The position numbers and the translations under genes are program-made. DNA of 64,000 bases from Pontibacter fetidus (GTDB lineage Bacteria; Bacteroidota; Bacteroidia; Cytophagales; Hymenobacteraceae). The stretch spans positions 62,001 to 126,000 of the forward strand of contig NZ_JAAEAA010000007.1 in the NCBI RefSeq assembly GCF_010119545.1. Direction: 5' to 3'. Every line of letters starts with the position of its first letter. Position 1 is the first letter of the stretch. Below the pieces are notes generated by a model, which did no database searches, had not been told where the DNA came from, and worked only from the letters and a program-made list of their open reading frames with translations. Shown here in pieces: positions 1-9,007 of the stretch.

Positions 1-785
1 TGCGCAGCGTAGCCAACGTGCACCTGGAGTACCTGGCTAACATGAAAATTACGGCATCTATGTCGTTGCCAATTATTATCGAAGATAAACTATGGGGGCT
101 TATTTCCTGTCATCATAAAACAGCCAAATATCCCGGGTATGAGTTACGCTCTGCTATGGAGTTGTTAGCCGGTATACTGTCGGCACAGATAGAAGTGAAA
201 CAGCGCGTAGAGGATATGAGCCTGCGGGTACACCTGAGAAGCATCCATGTGAAGCTGATGGAGCAACTATATACATCTGCCAATTTTGCGGAAGGTATAC
301 TGGAAGGCAACACAACTATAGTTGACCTGTTATCGCTTTCTGGGGCAGTGGTAGCTTACGAAGGCAATACCTGGACCATCGGAACAACCCCGGATAAGCA
401 GGAAGTGAAAGATCTGCTTTCCTGGCTTCGCCGCACTAAAACAAGCGGTGTTTTTGCCACATCTTCGCTTCCGGTAGATTACCCCCACAGCAAAGATTAT
501 AAAGACGTGGCCAGCGGCCTGATAGCGTTACCAATTAATGCAGAGCAAGGCGATTTTATACTTGGTTTCAGGCCAGAACTGATACAGACCGTGAACTGGG
601 GTGGCAACCCTAACAATGCCATACAGATGGAGGCGGACGGAAAGTCGTATCATCCGCGAAATTCGTTTGAGATTTATAAGGAAACAGTAAAGAATACATC
701 GGCTACATGGCTACCGGAAGAACTGGCCGCTTCCGATACCCTGCGAAATGCAATACTGGAGAAGCTGATAAAGGAACGTTATTAA
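1..785 (+). CDS. bacteriophytochrome photosensory protein (3' part; ends after PHY, no kinase)
   Basis: The 5' end lies outside the window; the frame is open from base 3 and encodes about 260 residues. The first part is the end of a phytochrome GAF domain (HLEYLANM, then ASMSLPI and LWGLISCHH). A PHY domain follows, with FRPELIQTVNWGGNP and PRNSFE, the conserved tongue motif that contacts the bilin site. The protein stops at ILEKLIKERY, where most bacteriophytochromes continue into a histidine kinase, so it appears to be a sensory module without its own output domain. The chromophore-binding Cys region is not visible. The stop is 52 bp before the CheB-CheR-kinase gene and a lone receiver gene follows, suggesting that light signals pass to separately encoded partners (inference). 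Confidence 0.9.
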   Translation, partial: RSVANVHLEYLANMKITASMSLPIIIEDKLWGLISCHHKTAKYPGYELRSAMELLAGILSAQIEVKQRVEDMSLRVHLRSIHVKLMEQLYTSANFAEGILEGNTTIVDLLSLSGAVVAYEGNTWTIGTTPDKQEVKDLLSWLRRTKTSGVFATSSLPVDYPHSKDYKDVASGLIALPINAEQGDFILGFRPELIQTVNWGGNPNNAIQMEADGKSYHPRNSFEIYKETVKNTSATWLPEELAASDTLRNAILEKLIKERY

Positions 786-837
786 CCCAACAGGCAGAAC
801 AGGCAGAGACAGCAAAAAGGATTGATCAGAATTGAGA

Positions 838-3800
838 ATGGATAAAACGAAAGCATCCCATAAAATAAAAGATACCAAAACAGCCGACCATTACCTGGTT
901 GGTATAGGTGCATCTGCGGGTGGCTTGGAGGCTATCCATCAGTTGTTTGATCATTTTCCGAATAACTCCAGCTTTTCGTTTGTAATTATACAGCACCTTT
1001 CGCCGGACCATAAAAGCCTGATGGCAGAGCTGCTGAGCAAGCATACAAGCATGCAGGTGCAGGAGGCCGAGGATAACATGTTTACCCGACCTAACTGTGT
1101 GTATGTGTTGCCAAGTGGTAAACAGCTAACTATAGAACACGGGCGCCTGCGCCTTACAGATAAAACACGGAGCCGTGAGCCAAACTTTGCAATCGATCTC
1201 TTTTTTGAGTCTATGGCCAAGAACAGGGGCAAACTGGCAATTGGTGTAGTATTATCTGGTACGGGTACCGATGGTACTAAAGGTGCTAAGGCGATTAAAA
1301 AGGCAGGCGGAATTGTGGTAGTGCAGGACCCGGCAACTGCAAAGTTCGACGGTATGCCCCGCAGTGCCATTGATGCAGGCATTGTAGATTATGTGCTGCC
1401 CCCGGAACAAATGCCAGAGGAGATAATAGAATACACTCGCAAAATACCACTGGTAAAGAGCTTAATAGAACAGGATTTAGAAGGAGAAGACGAGGCTATA
1501 TTTAAAGAGATACTGGACCTTGTATGCACACATACCCAAACAGACTTCACAAACTATAAAGAGGCAACTATAAACCGCCGGATACGCAAACGCATGGATC
1601 ACCTGAAAGTGAAAAACATGAAAGCGTACCTGGATTACCTGCACGAGAACCCTGCCGAGATCAAAAAACTTTGCCAGGAATTCTTTATCAACGTAACCTC
1701 TTTTTTCCGGGACCCTGAAGCATTTGCTATACTTGAAAGCGACATCATCCCTAACATTATAGCCGAGAAAAAGCCAGAAGAAGCAGTAAAAGTATGGGTG
1801 GCTGCCTGCAGCACCGGCGAAGAAGTTTATTCGCTTGCTATACTTTTCAGTGAAGCATTTGAGAAAGCCGGCCGCGAACCGAACATTAAGCTGTTTGCCA
1901 CCGACATTGACCAGCAGGCCATTACACAAGCCTCAAAAGGAAGTTATCCGCTCAGCATCTCTAAAAATGTTTCGGCAGAGCGTCTGGAGCGCTTTTTCTA
2001 CCGCAAAGCCAACAGGTATATCATCAATGAAGATATCCGTAAACTGGTTATTTTCGCGCAGCACGACCTTCAGAAAGATCCGCCTTACAGCAGGATTGAT
2101 CTGATTACGTGCCGTAACATGCTTATTTACCTGAACGCTGAGCTTCAGAATAAAGTGTTATCGCTGTTCACGTATGCGTTAAACCTGGGCGGTTACCTGT
2201 TTTTAGGACCAAGCGAGCATATTGGAGAAATGAAGTCTTTCTTTAATGAGGAGAACCGTAAATGGAAGATATTCAGGAAAATAAAAGAAAGCAGAGGTAT
2301 AAAACAAAGTTACGGCATTACAGACTATAACTATAACATAGGCCACCACAGCCAGGGATCTAAATACAAAAGCTCGCCTACGGTGCAGTATAACGATGGC
2401 TTTATGGATGCTGTGGCTGAAGACTTTAAGGTTACCGGCCTTTATGTAGATGAACATTATCAGCTGCTGCACGGCATTGGCGATATCAACCGTTTTCTCA
2501 AGTTTCCGGACAAGCGCCTGCACTTTAACCTGATAAAGATGGTGCCCGAGGAACTGGCCGTTACCCTGAGTGTAGGCATACGCAAAGCCCTGAAGCAGGA
2601 CCGGAAAGTAGTGGCCCGGCAGGTGGCCGTTAAAATGGGCAAAAAGGAACAGATGGTGCATGTTTCCATCAGGCCCATAAGTATGGACAAAGACCAGCCC
2701 AGAGTTATTCTGATATTGCTTCAGGAAATGGGTGAGGTGATGCCGTTGCCTAAAGTTTCGGATCTGAGCTTTGTGTCTGACTCTGATTATTACCAGCAGC
2801 TTACTAACCTTGAGTCGGAGCTGAAGGACGCCCGCGAAAGTTTGAACTTAACGGTACAGGACCTGAGCACAGCTAACGAAGAACTGCAGTCTACCAACGA
2901 AGAGCTGATGTCATCAAACGAGGAGCTGCAAAGCTCCAACGAAGAGATGCAATCGCTTAACGAAGAACTGCACACGGTTAACTCAGAGCATCAGCTTAAA
3001 ATAAAAGAACTACAGGAACTGAACGAAGACCTGGACAACTATATCAGGAGCTCCAATGTGGGGCAGCTGTTTGTAGACCATTTCCTGGTAATCCGCAAGT
3101 TTACACCATCTATAGACGGACTGATAAACATTATAGATAGCGACCTTGGCCGGCCAATCCATCATTTGTCGCATAATCTTAAATATACGCACCTGATAGA
3201 TGACATTCAGCAGGTAAACAACACATCGGTTGAGGTTGAGCAGGAAGTAGAAACTAAGGATGGCAAATATTACCTGATGCGCATTATACCATACCTGAAA
3301 CATGATGGCAATAAAGATGGTGTAGTGCTTAGTTTTGTTGATGTCACTACCCTTAAAACACTGAGCAATGTAGTACAAGGGGTACTTAACAGTTCGCTTA
3401 ACAGCATTATGGCCTTCAAGGCTGAACGTAATAGCAAGCAGGAAATTATTGATTTTAACTGGACGCTGCTAAATAAAAAGACAGAGACCATGCTCGGCTA
3501 TTCGCAAAGCGACCTGCTGAATACCAGTGTGCTGCAACAACTACCATACCTTAAGAAAAACGGCTTGTTCCGGAAGTTTGTAAAGGTAGTGGAAGAAGGC
3601 AAGGCCATCCATATTGAGCAACAGCTGGAGATTAAAGAAGTAAAGGCTTGGTACGAAATTGCCGCTGTTAAAATGGGTGATGGCATAACACTTACTATGG
3701 CCGACATCACCGAGAAGAAAAACAGCGAAGATAAGGTGCTGATGGCTTATGAAGAGCTGAAAATAGCAGAAGAAAACCTGATTAGGCTGAATAACGAACT

Positions 3801-4932
3801 GGAGAAAAGAGTAAGCGACAGAACCCGTGCCCTGGCTGCCAGCGAAGAGCGTTTCAGGATGGTATCGATGGCTACGAATGATGTTGTCTGGGACTGGAAC
3901 CTGATTAACAACGAGATATGGTGGAGCGATAACCTGCTTACCCTGCTTGGCTACAAGGAGGAGGACATGGGGCAAGGCATGGAAGGATGGCTAAAACTGG
4001 TACACCCCGACGACCGTGAAGCTGTAGAGAAAGGTATAAATAACGCCATTAACACAGGTAAAGACCAATGGTCTGATGAGTACAGGCTGCAGAAGAAAGA
4101 TGGTACCTATGCGTATGTAGCCAATAGGGCTTATATTATGCACAACGAGTACCAGATGCCATACCGCGTGCTGGGCTCTTTTATTGATCTTACAGACCTG
4201 AAAGCTACGCAGCAAAAACTGCAGCAGACCAACGAACATTTACTGCGTGTTATCGAAGACCTGGATACGTTTGTATACACCGCCTCGCACGACCTGAAAT
4301 CGCCGATTGGTAACATAGAAGGGCTGATGCTCTTACTGGAAGACCAGATAGCAAGCGCAGGACCAATACCGGGCGAACCAATGGAACCTGTATTTGACAT
4401 GATGAAAGGCGCGATCAGCAGGTTTAAGAATGTGATCAAAGACCTGACAGATATAGCCAAGGTGCAGCGCGATGTAGACGGTGAGGTGGAGCAGGTGGAT
4501 GTGAAGGAAGTTTTTGACGAAGTGCGCGACAATATGCGCGAACTGCTGAATAGTGAGAAGGCTGAAATTGAAGTCGATTTTACGAAAGCGCCGCTGATCC
4601 AGTTCTCTAAGAAAAACCTGCACAGCGTGTTATACAACCTGCTAAGCAATGCAATAAAGTATAAGGCAAAGAAAAGACATCCGAAAGTGGTGCTGAATAC
4701 CCGACGTGTTGACGGCTATGTGCTCTTAACAGTTTCTGACAATGGCCTCGGAATCAGTAAAGCTAACATCAAAAAGTTATTTACCCTGTTTAAACGTTTC
4801 CATTCGCATGTAGATGGTACAGGTATGGGGCTTTATATTGTTAAGCGACTGGTAGATAACGCCAACGGATTTATAAATGTAAAAAGTGAGGAAGGCAAAG
4901 GAACAACTTTTGAGCTATACTTTAAAGCATAG
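838..4932 (+). CDS. CheB-CheR-PAS-histidine kinase fusion protein
   Basis: A soluble multi-domain signalling protein of about 1364 residues. A CheB methylesterase-like domain (about 17-195) has GASAGG with Ser26, QHL and GTGTDG. A CheR methyltransferase-like domain (about 220-475) has a SAM-binding VAACSTGEE near residue 320. A PAS-like domain, a coiled coil of five NEEL heptads (680-714) and about three further PAS domains follow. A HisKA domain (SHDLKSPI, His1151) and a HATPase (NLLSNAIKY, DNGLGI, GTGMGLYI) end the protein. This domain order is a known Bacteroidota hybrid; no chemotaxis receptor lies nearby. ATG 838 is preferred to an in-frame TTG at 832. It sits between a phytochrome and a receiver gene, so it is a candidate partner of both. 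Substrates of the CheB/CheR parts are unknown. Confidence 0.93.
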   Translation: MDKTKASHKIKDTKTADHYLVGIGASAGGLEAIHQLFDHFPNNSSFSFVIIQHLSPDHKSLMAELLSKHTSMQVQEAEDNMFTRPNCVYVLPSGKQLTIEHGRLRLTDKTRSREPNFAIDLFFESMAKNRGKLAIGVVLSGTGTDGTKGAKAIKKAGGIVVVQDPATAKFDGMPRSAIDAGIVDYVLPPEQMPEEIIEYTRKIPLVKSLIEQDLEGEDEAIFKEILDLVCTHTQTDFTNYKEATINRRIRKRMDHLKVKNMKAYLDYLHENPAEIKKLCQEFFINVTSFFRDPEAFAILESDIIPNIIAEKKPEEAVKVWVAACSTGEEVYSLAILFSEAFEKAGREPNIKLFATDIDQQAITQASKGSYPLSISKNVSAERLERFFYRKANRYIINEDIRKLVIFAQHDLQKDPPYSRIDLITCRNMLIYLNAELQNKVLSLFTYALNLGGYLFLGPSEHIGEMKSFFNEENRKWKIFRKIKESRGIKQSYGITDYNYNIGHHSQGSKYKSSPTVQYNDGFMDAVAEDFKVTGLYVDEHYQLLHGIGDINRFLKFPDKRLHFNLIKMVPEELAVTLSVGIRKALKQDRKVVARQVAVKMGKKEQMVHVSIRPISMDKDQPRVILILLQEMGEVMPLPKVSDLSFVSDSDYYQQLTNLESELKDARESLNLTVQDLSTANEELQSTNEELMSSNEELQSSNEEMQSLNEELHTVNSEHQLKIKELQELNEDLDNYIRSSNVGQLFVDHFLVIRKFTPSIDGLINIIDSDLGRPIHHLSHNLKYTHLIDDIQQVNNTSVEVEQEVETKDGKYYLMRIIPYLKHDGNKDGVVLSFVDVTTLKTLSNVVQGVLNSSLNSIMAFKAERNSKQEIIDFNWTLLNKKTETMLGYSQSDLLNTSVLQQLPYLKKNGLFRKFVKVVEEGKAIHIEQQLEIKEVKAWYEIAAVKMGDGITLTMADITEKKNSEDKVLMAYEELKIAEENLIRLNNELEKRVSDRTRALAASEERFRMVSMATNDVVWDWNLINNEIWWSDNLLTLLGYKEEDMGQGMEGWLKLVHPDDREAVEKGINNAINTGKDQWSDEYRLQKKDGTYAYVANRAYIMHNEYQMPYRVLGSFIDLTDLKATQQKLQQTNEHLLRVIEDLDTFVYTASHDLKSPIGNIEGLMLLLEDQIASAGPIPGEPMEPVFDMMKGAISRFKNVIKDLTDIAKVQRDVDGEVEQVDVKEVFDEVRDNMRELLNSEKAEIEVDFTKAPLIQFSKKNLHSVLYNLLSNAIKYKAKKRHPKVVLNTRRVDGYVLLTVSDNGLGISKANIKKLFTLFKRFHSHVDGTGMGLYIVKRLVDNANGFINVKSEEGKGTTFELYFKA
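2875..2979 (+). repeat. five in-frame 21-bp repeats encoding NEELxSx heptads
   Basis: Inside the CheB-CheR-kinase gene, five consecutive seven-residue units begin NEEL or NEEM and form a regular coiled coil linking the CheR half to the PAS-kinase half. The DNA units are similar but not identical. This linker is typical of the family and could vary in length by slippage. Confidence 0.8.
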
Positions 4933-4983
4933 GGCTACTCGTCCCTGATCCATTGCTGAGAATGACCTATTGTAATTAAACGA

Positions 4984-5409
4984 ATGAAAAAGATTGCATC
5001 TATACTTTTGGTTGATGATGATGAGACCACAAACTATATCAGCAAACTGATTATTACCAGGGCTGGCCTGACTGATGAGCTCTTGATTGCCATGAACGGG
5101 AGGGAAGCCATTGAGCTGTTAAACGAACGATGCCAGGAAGCAACCAGTACAGGAGTTAACAAAGTGCCACAGCTTGTACTGCTGGACATTAATATGCCGG
5201 TGATGGATGGTTTTATGTTTTTGGATGCATTGCAGTCTGTGGAAGGTTTTGATAAAGATGCGGTAGTAGTTGCGGTACTGACAACCTCTTTGGATGCGCG
5301 CGATATAGCGAAGGTGAAAAATCTGGGAGTAACCGAATTTATCAGCAAGCCCCTCACAAAAGAGAGTTTGGAGAAACTGATAGACAGGCACTTTGACGTT
5401 ACGCTATAG
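4984..5409 (+). CDS. receiver-only response regulator
   Basis: A single CheY/Rcp1-like receiver domain of 141 residues with no output domain. The acidic triad is Asp11-Asp13 in LVDDDE. The phospho-acceptor is Asp68 in LLDINMPVMDG, followed by the conserved Thr in LTTS and Lys in FISKPL. The family passes phosphoryl groups from histidine kinases, and Rcp1-type receivers are commonly paired with phytochromes. It follows the CheB-CheR-kinase stop by 51 bp, the phytochrome lies just upstream, and a terminator follows. All three are plausibly co-transcribed. Its downstream target cannot be seen. Confidence 0.92.
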   Translation: MKKIASILLVDDDETTNYISKLIITRAGLTDELLIAMNGREAIELLNERCQEATSTGVNKVPQLVLLDINMPVMDGFMFLDALQSVEGFDKDAVVVAVLTTSLDARDIAKVKNLGVTEFISKPLTKESLEKLIDRHFDVTL

Positions 5410-5427
5410 GTACTGATTTCACAAAAT

Positions 5428-5453
5428 GCCTCTCCGCAACGGGAGGCTTTTTT
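5428..5453 (+). terminator. rho-independent terminator after the response regulator
   Basis: GCCTCTC and GGGAGGC form a 7-bp stem with one G-U pair around a six-base loop, followed by a run of T. It starts 18 bp after the regulator stop codon and would close the phytochrome-kinase-regulator transcript. Confidence 0.8.
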
Positions 5454-5562
5454 ATGGCTATAGTTGGCCATTGTAAAACTATGCCTGCCCCACTTAAGTT
5501 TACGCTCCAGCTTTACATTTAAGCTGCCTTACCGTAAACCAACCTATACATAAACTATAGCT

Positions 5563-5865
5563 ATGAAAACAATTACATTAAACAACTATAACACAATGCT
5601 GCTGCTGCACGGCAACGAGGCTACCAGAAGCTTATTTTTAAAAACTATAGTTGTAACAAAGTGGCCAGCCAGCGGCACTTTAACCCTTACCGTAACCGAC
5701 GAAAAGGATGTACCTATCTACAGCAAACACCTTACCCTACCTGGTACTGAAGGCGAAACTATAGTTGACCTGAACGAGAAGTTTGTGTTTTACGACCATA
5801 TAGCGGTGCATTTGGTTACAGAACCGGCAAACAGCCCCTACGAAGCCGAAATTGCATTTGAATAA
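5563..5865 (+). CDS. hypothetical protein, 100 aa
   Basis: A short protein I do not recognise. It has no signal peptide or membrane segment and looks rich in beta strand, with alternating hydrophobic stretches such as TLTLTVTDEKDVPIYSK. It starts at ATG 5563, stands alone after a terminator, and is followed by the promoter region of the nitrite reductase genes. Two copies of AACTATAGTT fall within it, encoding Thr-Ile-Val both times. Normal codon use and a clean start suggest a real gene. Confidence 0.6.
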   Translation: MKTITLNNYNTMLLLHGNEATRSLFLKTIVVTKWPASGTLTLTVTDEKDVPIYSKHLTLPGTEGETIVDLNEKFVFYDHIAVHLVTEPANSPYEAEIAFE

Positions 5866-5946
5866 CTTGTCGATCTTTAAACCAGCTATAGCTAGGGGTT
5901 AACTGCCAGTAAGTTTGTACTTCCATAGTTACGTATAGGATTTTAG

Positions 5947-5958
5947 TGATGTAAATCA
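5947..5958. promoter_or_regulatory. CRP/FNR-family operator-like palindrome 1
   Basis: TGATGTAAATCA is a perfect TGAT-N4-ATCA palindrome, the core of FNR-type sites (TTGAT-N4-ATCAA). It lies about 90 bp before the nirK start codon. A second TGA-N6-TCA palindrome lies exactly 22 bp, two helical turns, downstream. Regulators of this family control denitrification genes in many bacteria; the cognate protein here is not identified. Confidence 0.6.
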
Positions 5959-5965
5959 TTTTGCT

Positions 5966-5983
5966 TTATGACCGGCGTCATAA
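5966..5983. promoter_or_regulatory. CRP/FNR-family operator-like palindrome 2
   Basis: TTATGAC and GTCATAA form 7-bp arms around four bases, with the same TGA-N6-TCA core as the site 22 bp upstream. If TTACTTTG at 6004-6011 is a Bacteroidota-type -7 element, this palindrome is centred near -43, the class II activator position. That placement is approximate. The palindrome overlaps an upstream in-frame ATG (5968), which argues against that ATG as the nirK start. Confidence 0.55.
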
Positions 5984-6039
5984 CCGCTGCGGATTTTGTG
6001 CAGTTACTTTGTTGCAGAAATCCACTAAATGATTTTATC

Positions 6040-7512
6040 ATGAGAACCTCTACAATCAGTAAAACGGTACAACTGCTGGCGCTGGGCATTTATAGCGCAG
6101 GCATATTAAGCTCTTGCAGCACACAAACCACTCAGGCCGAAGCAGCCCAGACCACAGAGGTTGCTCCTGATAAGATGCCAACTATAATGGCTGAGTTAAC
6201 AGACGCCCCGCTGGTGCCTGCGCCTATTACCAGAAAGCATGCTGCCAAAGTGGTAGTAAAGCTGGAAGTGAAAGAAGTAGTGAAAAAACTGGCCGACGGC
6301 GTTGACTATACTTTCTGGACATTTGGTGGTTCAGTGCCAGGTAAATTTATCCGTATCCGTCAGAACGACGAGGTGGAGTTTCACCTGATGAACCACCCGG
6401 ACAGCAAAAACCCCCACAACATTGACCTGCACGCCGTAACCGGACCGGGCGGTGGCGCAGCTTCTACATTTACAGCTCCGGGCCACGAAACGGTTTTCAA
6501 CTTTAAGGCGCTTAACCCTGGTTTGTATGTGTACCACTGCGCTACAGCACCGGTAGGTATGCACATTGCCAACGGTATGTACGGCCTTATATTGGTTGAG
6601 CCTGAAGAAGGACTGCCTAAAGTAGACAAAGAATACTACGTTATGCAGGGCGACTTCTATACCAAAGGCGAGTTCGGAACACCTGGTCTACAGCCTTTCG
6701 ACATGGAAAAAGCACTGGATGAGAACCCATCTTATGTGGTGTTTAACGGTTCTGTAGGCGCCCTTACCGGTGACAATGCCCTTACAGCCAAAGTAGGCGA
6801 AAAAGTACGTCTGTTTGTTGGTAACGGTGGTCCAAACCTTATTTCTTCTTTCCACGTCATCGGCGAAATTTTTGATAACGTGTACACCGAAGGCGGTACC
6901 AAAACACAGAATAACGTGCAGACGACACTTGTACCAGCCGGTGGCTCAGCTATAACCGAATTTAAAGCAGATGTACCTGGCAACTATGTGTTGGTTGATC
7001 ACTCTATCTTCAGAGCGTTTAACAAAGGTGCGCTGGGTATGCTTAAAGTAGAAGGCGACGAGAACAAACGCATGTACTCTGGCCAGATAGTAGATAAGAT
7101 TTACCAGCCGGAAGGCTCTACTGTACAGGAAATGCCTCAGTCTAAAGCCCCTGCTGCCGCCGTTGCCTTAAACAAAAACAGCCGCATGGAACTTGGTAAA
7201 ACCCTGTTCGCCCAGAATTGCCAGGCCTGCCACCAGGCCGAAGGACAAGGTATAAAAGGTGCTTTCCCGCCACTTGCCAAATCTGATTACCTGAATGCTG
7301 ACCTTAACCGAGCCATTGGTATAGTAGCGCACGGCCTGGAAGGTCAGATAAAAGTAAACGGCGAACTATACAACAGTACTATGCCTAAGCTGAAGTTATC
7401 TGACGAAGAAATTGCCAACGTGCTGACCTACGTGGTGAACAACTGGGGCAACAAAGGTGGCGAAGTAACACCGGCACAGGTTAAAAAAGCAAAAGCTTCT
7501 TACAAGCACTAA
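6040..7512 (+). CDS. nirK: copper nitrite reductase with C-terminal cytochrome c domain (lipoprotein)
   Basis: Reduces nitrite to nitric oxide at a copper centre outside the cytoplasmic membrane. The 490-residue protein starts with a lipoprotein signal (lipobox ILSSC). Two cupredoxin domains follow. Type 1 copper ligands are His126, Cys167, His175 and Met180; type 2 ligands are His131, His166 and His321; catalytic Asp129 and His272 are present. A class I cytochrome c domain at the C-terminus has CQACH (394-398) and a Met in TMPKL (448), which can feed electrons to the type 1 site. This fusion is known in Bacteroidota. ATG 6040 is chosen because it begins the signal peptide. Upstream lie two FNR-like palindromes. 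NirV-like, SCO and porin-like genes follow. Confidence 0.95.
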   Translation: MRTSTISKTVQLLALGIYSAGILSSCSTQTTQAEAAQTTEVAPDKMPTIMAELTDAPLVPAPITRKHAAKVVVKLEVKEVVKKLADGVDYTFWTFGGSVPGKFIRIRQNDEVEFHLMNHPDSKNPHNIDLHAVTGPGGGAASTFTAPGHETVFNFKALNPGLYVYHCATAPVGMHIANGMYGLILVEPEEGLPKVDKEYYVMQGDFYTKGEFGTPGLQPFDMEKALDENPSYVVFNGSVGALTGDNALTAKVGEKVRLFVGNGGPNLISSFHVIGEIFDNVYTEGGTKTQNNVQTTLVPAGGSAITEFKADVPGNYVLVDHSIFRAFNKGALGMLKVEGDENKRMYSGQIVDKIYQPEGSTVQEMPQSKAPAAAVALNKNSRMELGKTLFAQNCQACHQAEGQGIKGAFPPLAKSDYLNADLNRAIGIVAHGLEGQIKVNGELYNSTMPKLKLSDEEIANVLTYVVNNWGNKGGEVTPAQVKKAKASYKH

Positions 7513-7527
7513 TATACTATACCCAAG

Positions 7528-8313
7528 ATGATACTCCAGAGATTGTTGCTATTGATGCTGTTGATCGGAGTCTGCTGTAAGGTGCAGGCACAAAAGTCAC
7601 TCCCCAAAAACATGGTACATGTAAAGGGTGGTACTTTTGTGCCCCTTTACGGAAGCGACTCAACCCCGGTAAAGGTGCAAAGCTTTCTGCTGGATGTATA
7701 CCCGGTTACCAACTCTGAATACCTGGCCTTTGTTAGCAAATACCCGAAGTGGCGAAAATCAGCGGTAAAGAAAATATTTGCCGACGAGAATTACCTGCGT
7801 GGTTGGGCCTCAGACCTGAGTTTAGGTGCCAATGCTACCAAAATTAACAACAGCCCGGTGGTAAATGTATCGTGGTTTGCTGCCAAGGCTTATTGCGACT
7901 GCCAGGGTAAACGACTGGCCAAAGTAGAAGAGTGGGAATTTGCCGCACTTGCCAGCGAAACCAAAGCTAATGCCGCCAACGACGCCAAATTTTACCAGCG
8001 AAGTATAGAATGGTACAGCCAGCCAAACCCTACTTACCTGCCGCCGGTGCAAAAAAGTTTCCGGAACTACTATGGTGTATATGGCATGATCGGGTTGGTG
8101 TGGGAATGGACTCAGAATTTTAATTCGGCTATGGTGGTTGGTGAATCGAGAGCTGATGTAACCATGGACAGGCAATTATTCTGCGGGTCTGGCTCTAACG
8201 GTGCCAAAGATGTGAAGAACTATGTCGCTTTTATGCGCTACGCTTTCCGTTCCAGCCTTAAATCAAACTATACGGTGGCTAACCTTGGGTTCCGTTGCGC
8301 CAAAAGCATTTAA
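7528..8313 (+). CDS. nirV: SUMF1/FGE-fold protein, NirV-like
   Basis: A 261-residue exported protein: a signal peptide, then a formylglycine-generating-enzyme (sulfatase-modifying factor) fold. Visible motifs are VKGGTF, YPVTNSEYLAF, VVNVSWFAAKAYC, GKRLAKVEEWEFAA, GLVWEWTQNF and the C-terminal LGFRCA. Proteins of this fold encoded next to nirK are called NirV; a role in maturing or supporting nitrite reductase is suspected but not proven. It begins 15 bp after nirK and is almost certainly in the same operon. No sulfatase gene lies nearby, which argues against a sulfatase-activating role. Confidence 0.8.
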   Translation: MILQRLLLLMLLIGVCCKVQAQKSLPKNMVHVKGGTFVPLYGSDSTPVKVQSFLLDVYPVTNSEYLAFVSKYPKWRKSAVKKIFADENYLRGWASDLSLGANATKINNSPVVNVSWFAAKAYCDCQGKRLAKVEEWEFAALASETKANAANDAKFYQRSIEWYSQPNPTYLPPVQKSFRNYYGVYGMIGLVWEWTQNFNSAMVVGESRADVTMDRQLFCGSGSNGAKDVKNYVAFMRYAFRSSLKSNYTVANLGFRCAKSI

Positions 8314-8358
8314 AAACAAACTGATACATTCTCCTTACCCAACTATAAATTATCTGCC

Positions 8359-8970
8359 ATGAAAGGTTTACTATACTGCAGCTTTATACTTTGCCTGGGC
8401 CTGGGCAGCTGTAACCAGATCGAAACGACAGATGCACACGATACAGATGCCCCAACTGAACAGGCAGCGCTTTCAGAAATGTCGTTGTACAACCTGGAGT
8501 CGGAGTGGATGAACCAGGAAAACGAACCGGTGAAATTGCCGCAACTACAGGGTAAAGTACAGTTGGTAGCTATGGTATATACCAGTTGCACCTATGCCTG
8601 CCCGCGTATTGTAGCCGACCTGAAACGCATAGAGGCCTCTATTGAAAAGTATAAAAACGACGAAGTAGGGATTGTGCTGGTAACGATGGACCCGGAGCGT
8701 GACACCCCGGAAAAACTAAAGGCTTTTGCCGAAGAAAACAAACTGGATGCCGGCCGCTGGACCCTGCTTACAAGCGATGAAGGCAACATACAGGAACTTG
8801 CCGTGCTGCTTAGCATGAAGTATAAAAACAGTGGTAACGGCGAAATAGCACACTCCAATATCATAACAGTGCTTAACCCGGCCGGTGAGATTATGCACCA
8901 GCAGGAAGGCCTGGGCAAAGATCCCGACGAAACCGTGAAAAGTATAGAAGGGCTGCTGAAACAACTATAA
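8359..8970 (+). CDS. SCO1/SenC family lipoprotein (copper chaperone)
   Basis: A 203-residue lipoprotein (lipobox LGSC) with a thioredoxin-like SCO fold. The copper-binding ligands are present: Cys77 and Cys81 in CTYAC, and His165 in AHSN. SCO proteins deliver copper or reduce cysteines for copper enzymes, classically the CuA site of cytochrome oxidase. It lies 45 bp after the NirV-like gene in the nirK cluster, so it probably helps load NirK copper sites (inference). Confidence 0.9.
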   Translation: MKGLLYCSFILCLGLGSCNQIETTDAHDTDAPTEQAALSEMSLYNLESEWMNQENEPVKLPQLQGKVQLVAMVYTSCTYACPRIVADLKRIEASIEKYKNDEVGIVLVTMDPERDTPEKLKAFAEENKLDAGRWTLLTSDEGNIQELAVLLSMKYKNSGNGEIAHSNIITVLNPAGEIMHQQEGLGKDPDETVKSIEGLLKQL

Positions 8971-9007
8971 ACTGCTGCCCCGAAGTATAATTCCAAATGC
9001 CAACCTT

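Noticed and set aside
2875-2979. Short tandem repeats as a CRISPR or satellite
   Set aside because: They are in-frame 21-bp heptads of a coiled coil with no spacers.
5968-6039. Upstream ATG extending nirK by 24 residues
   Set aside because: It lies inside an operator-like palindrome and would bury the lipoprotein signal that begins at 6040.
7528-8313. Sulfatase-activating enzyme reading of the SUMF1-fold gene
   Set aside because: No sulfatase gene nearby and tight linkage to nirK; NirV-like is the better reading.
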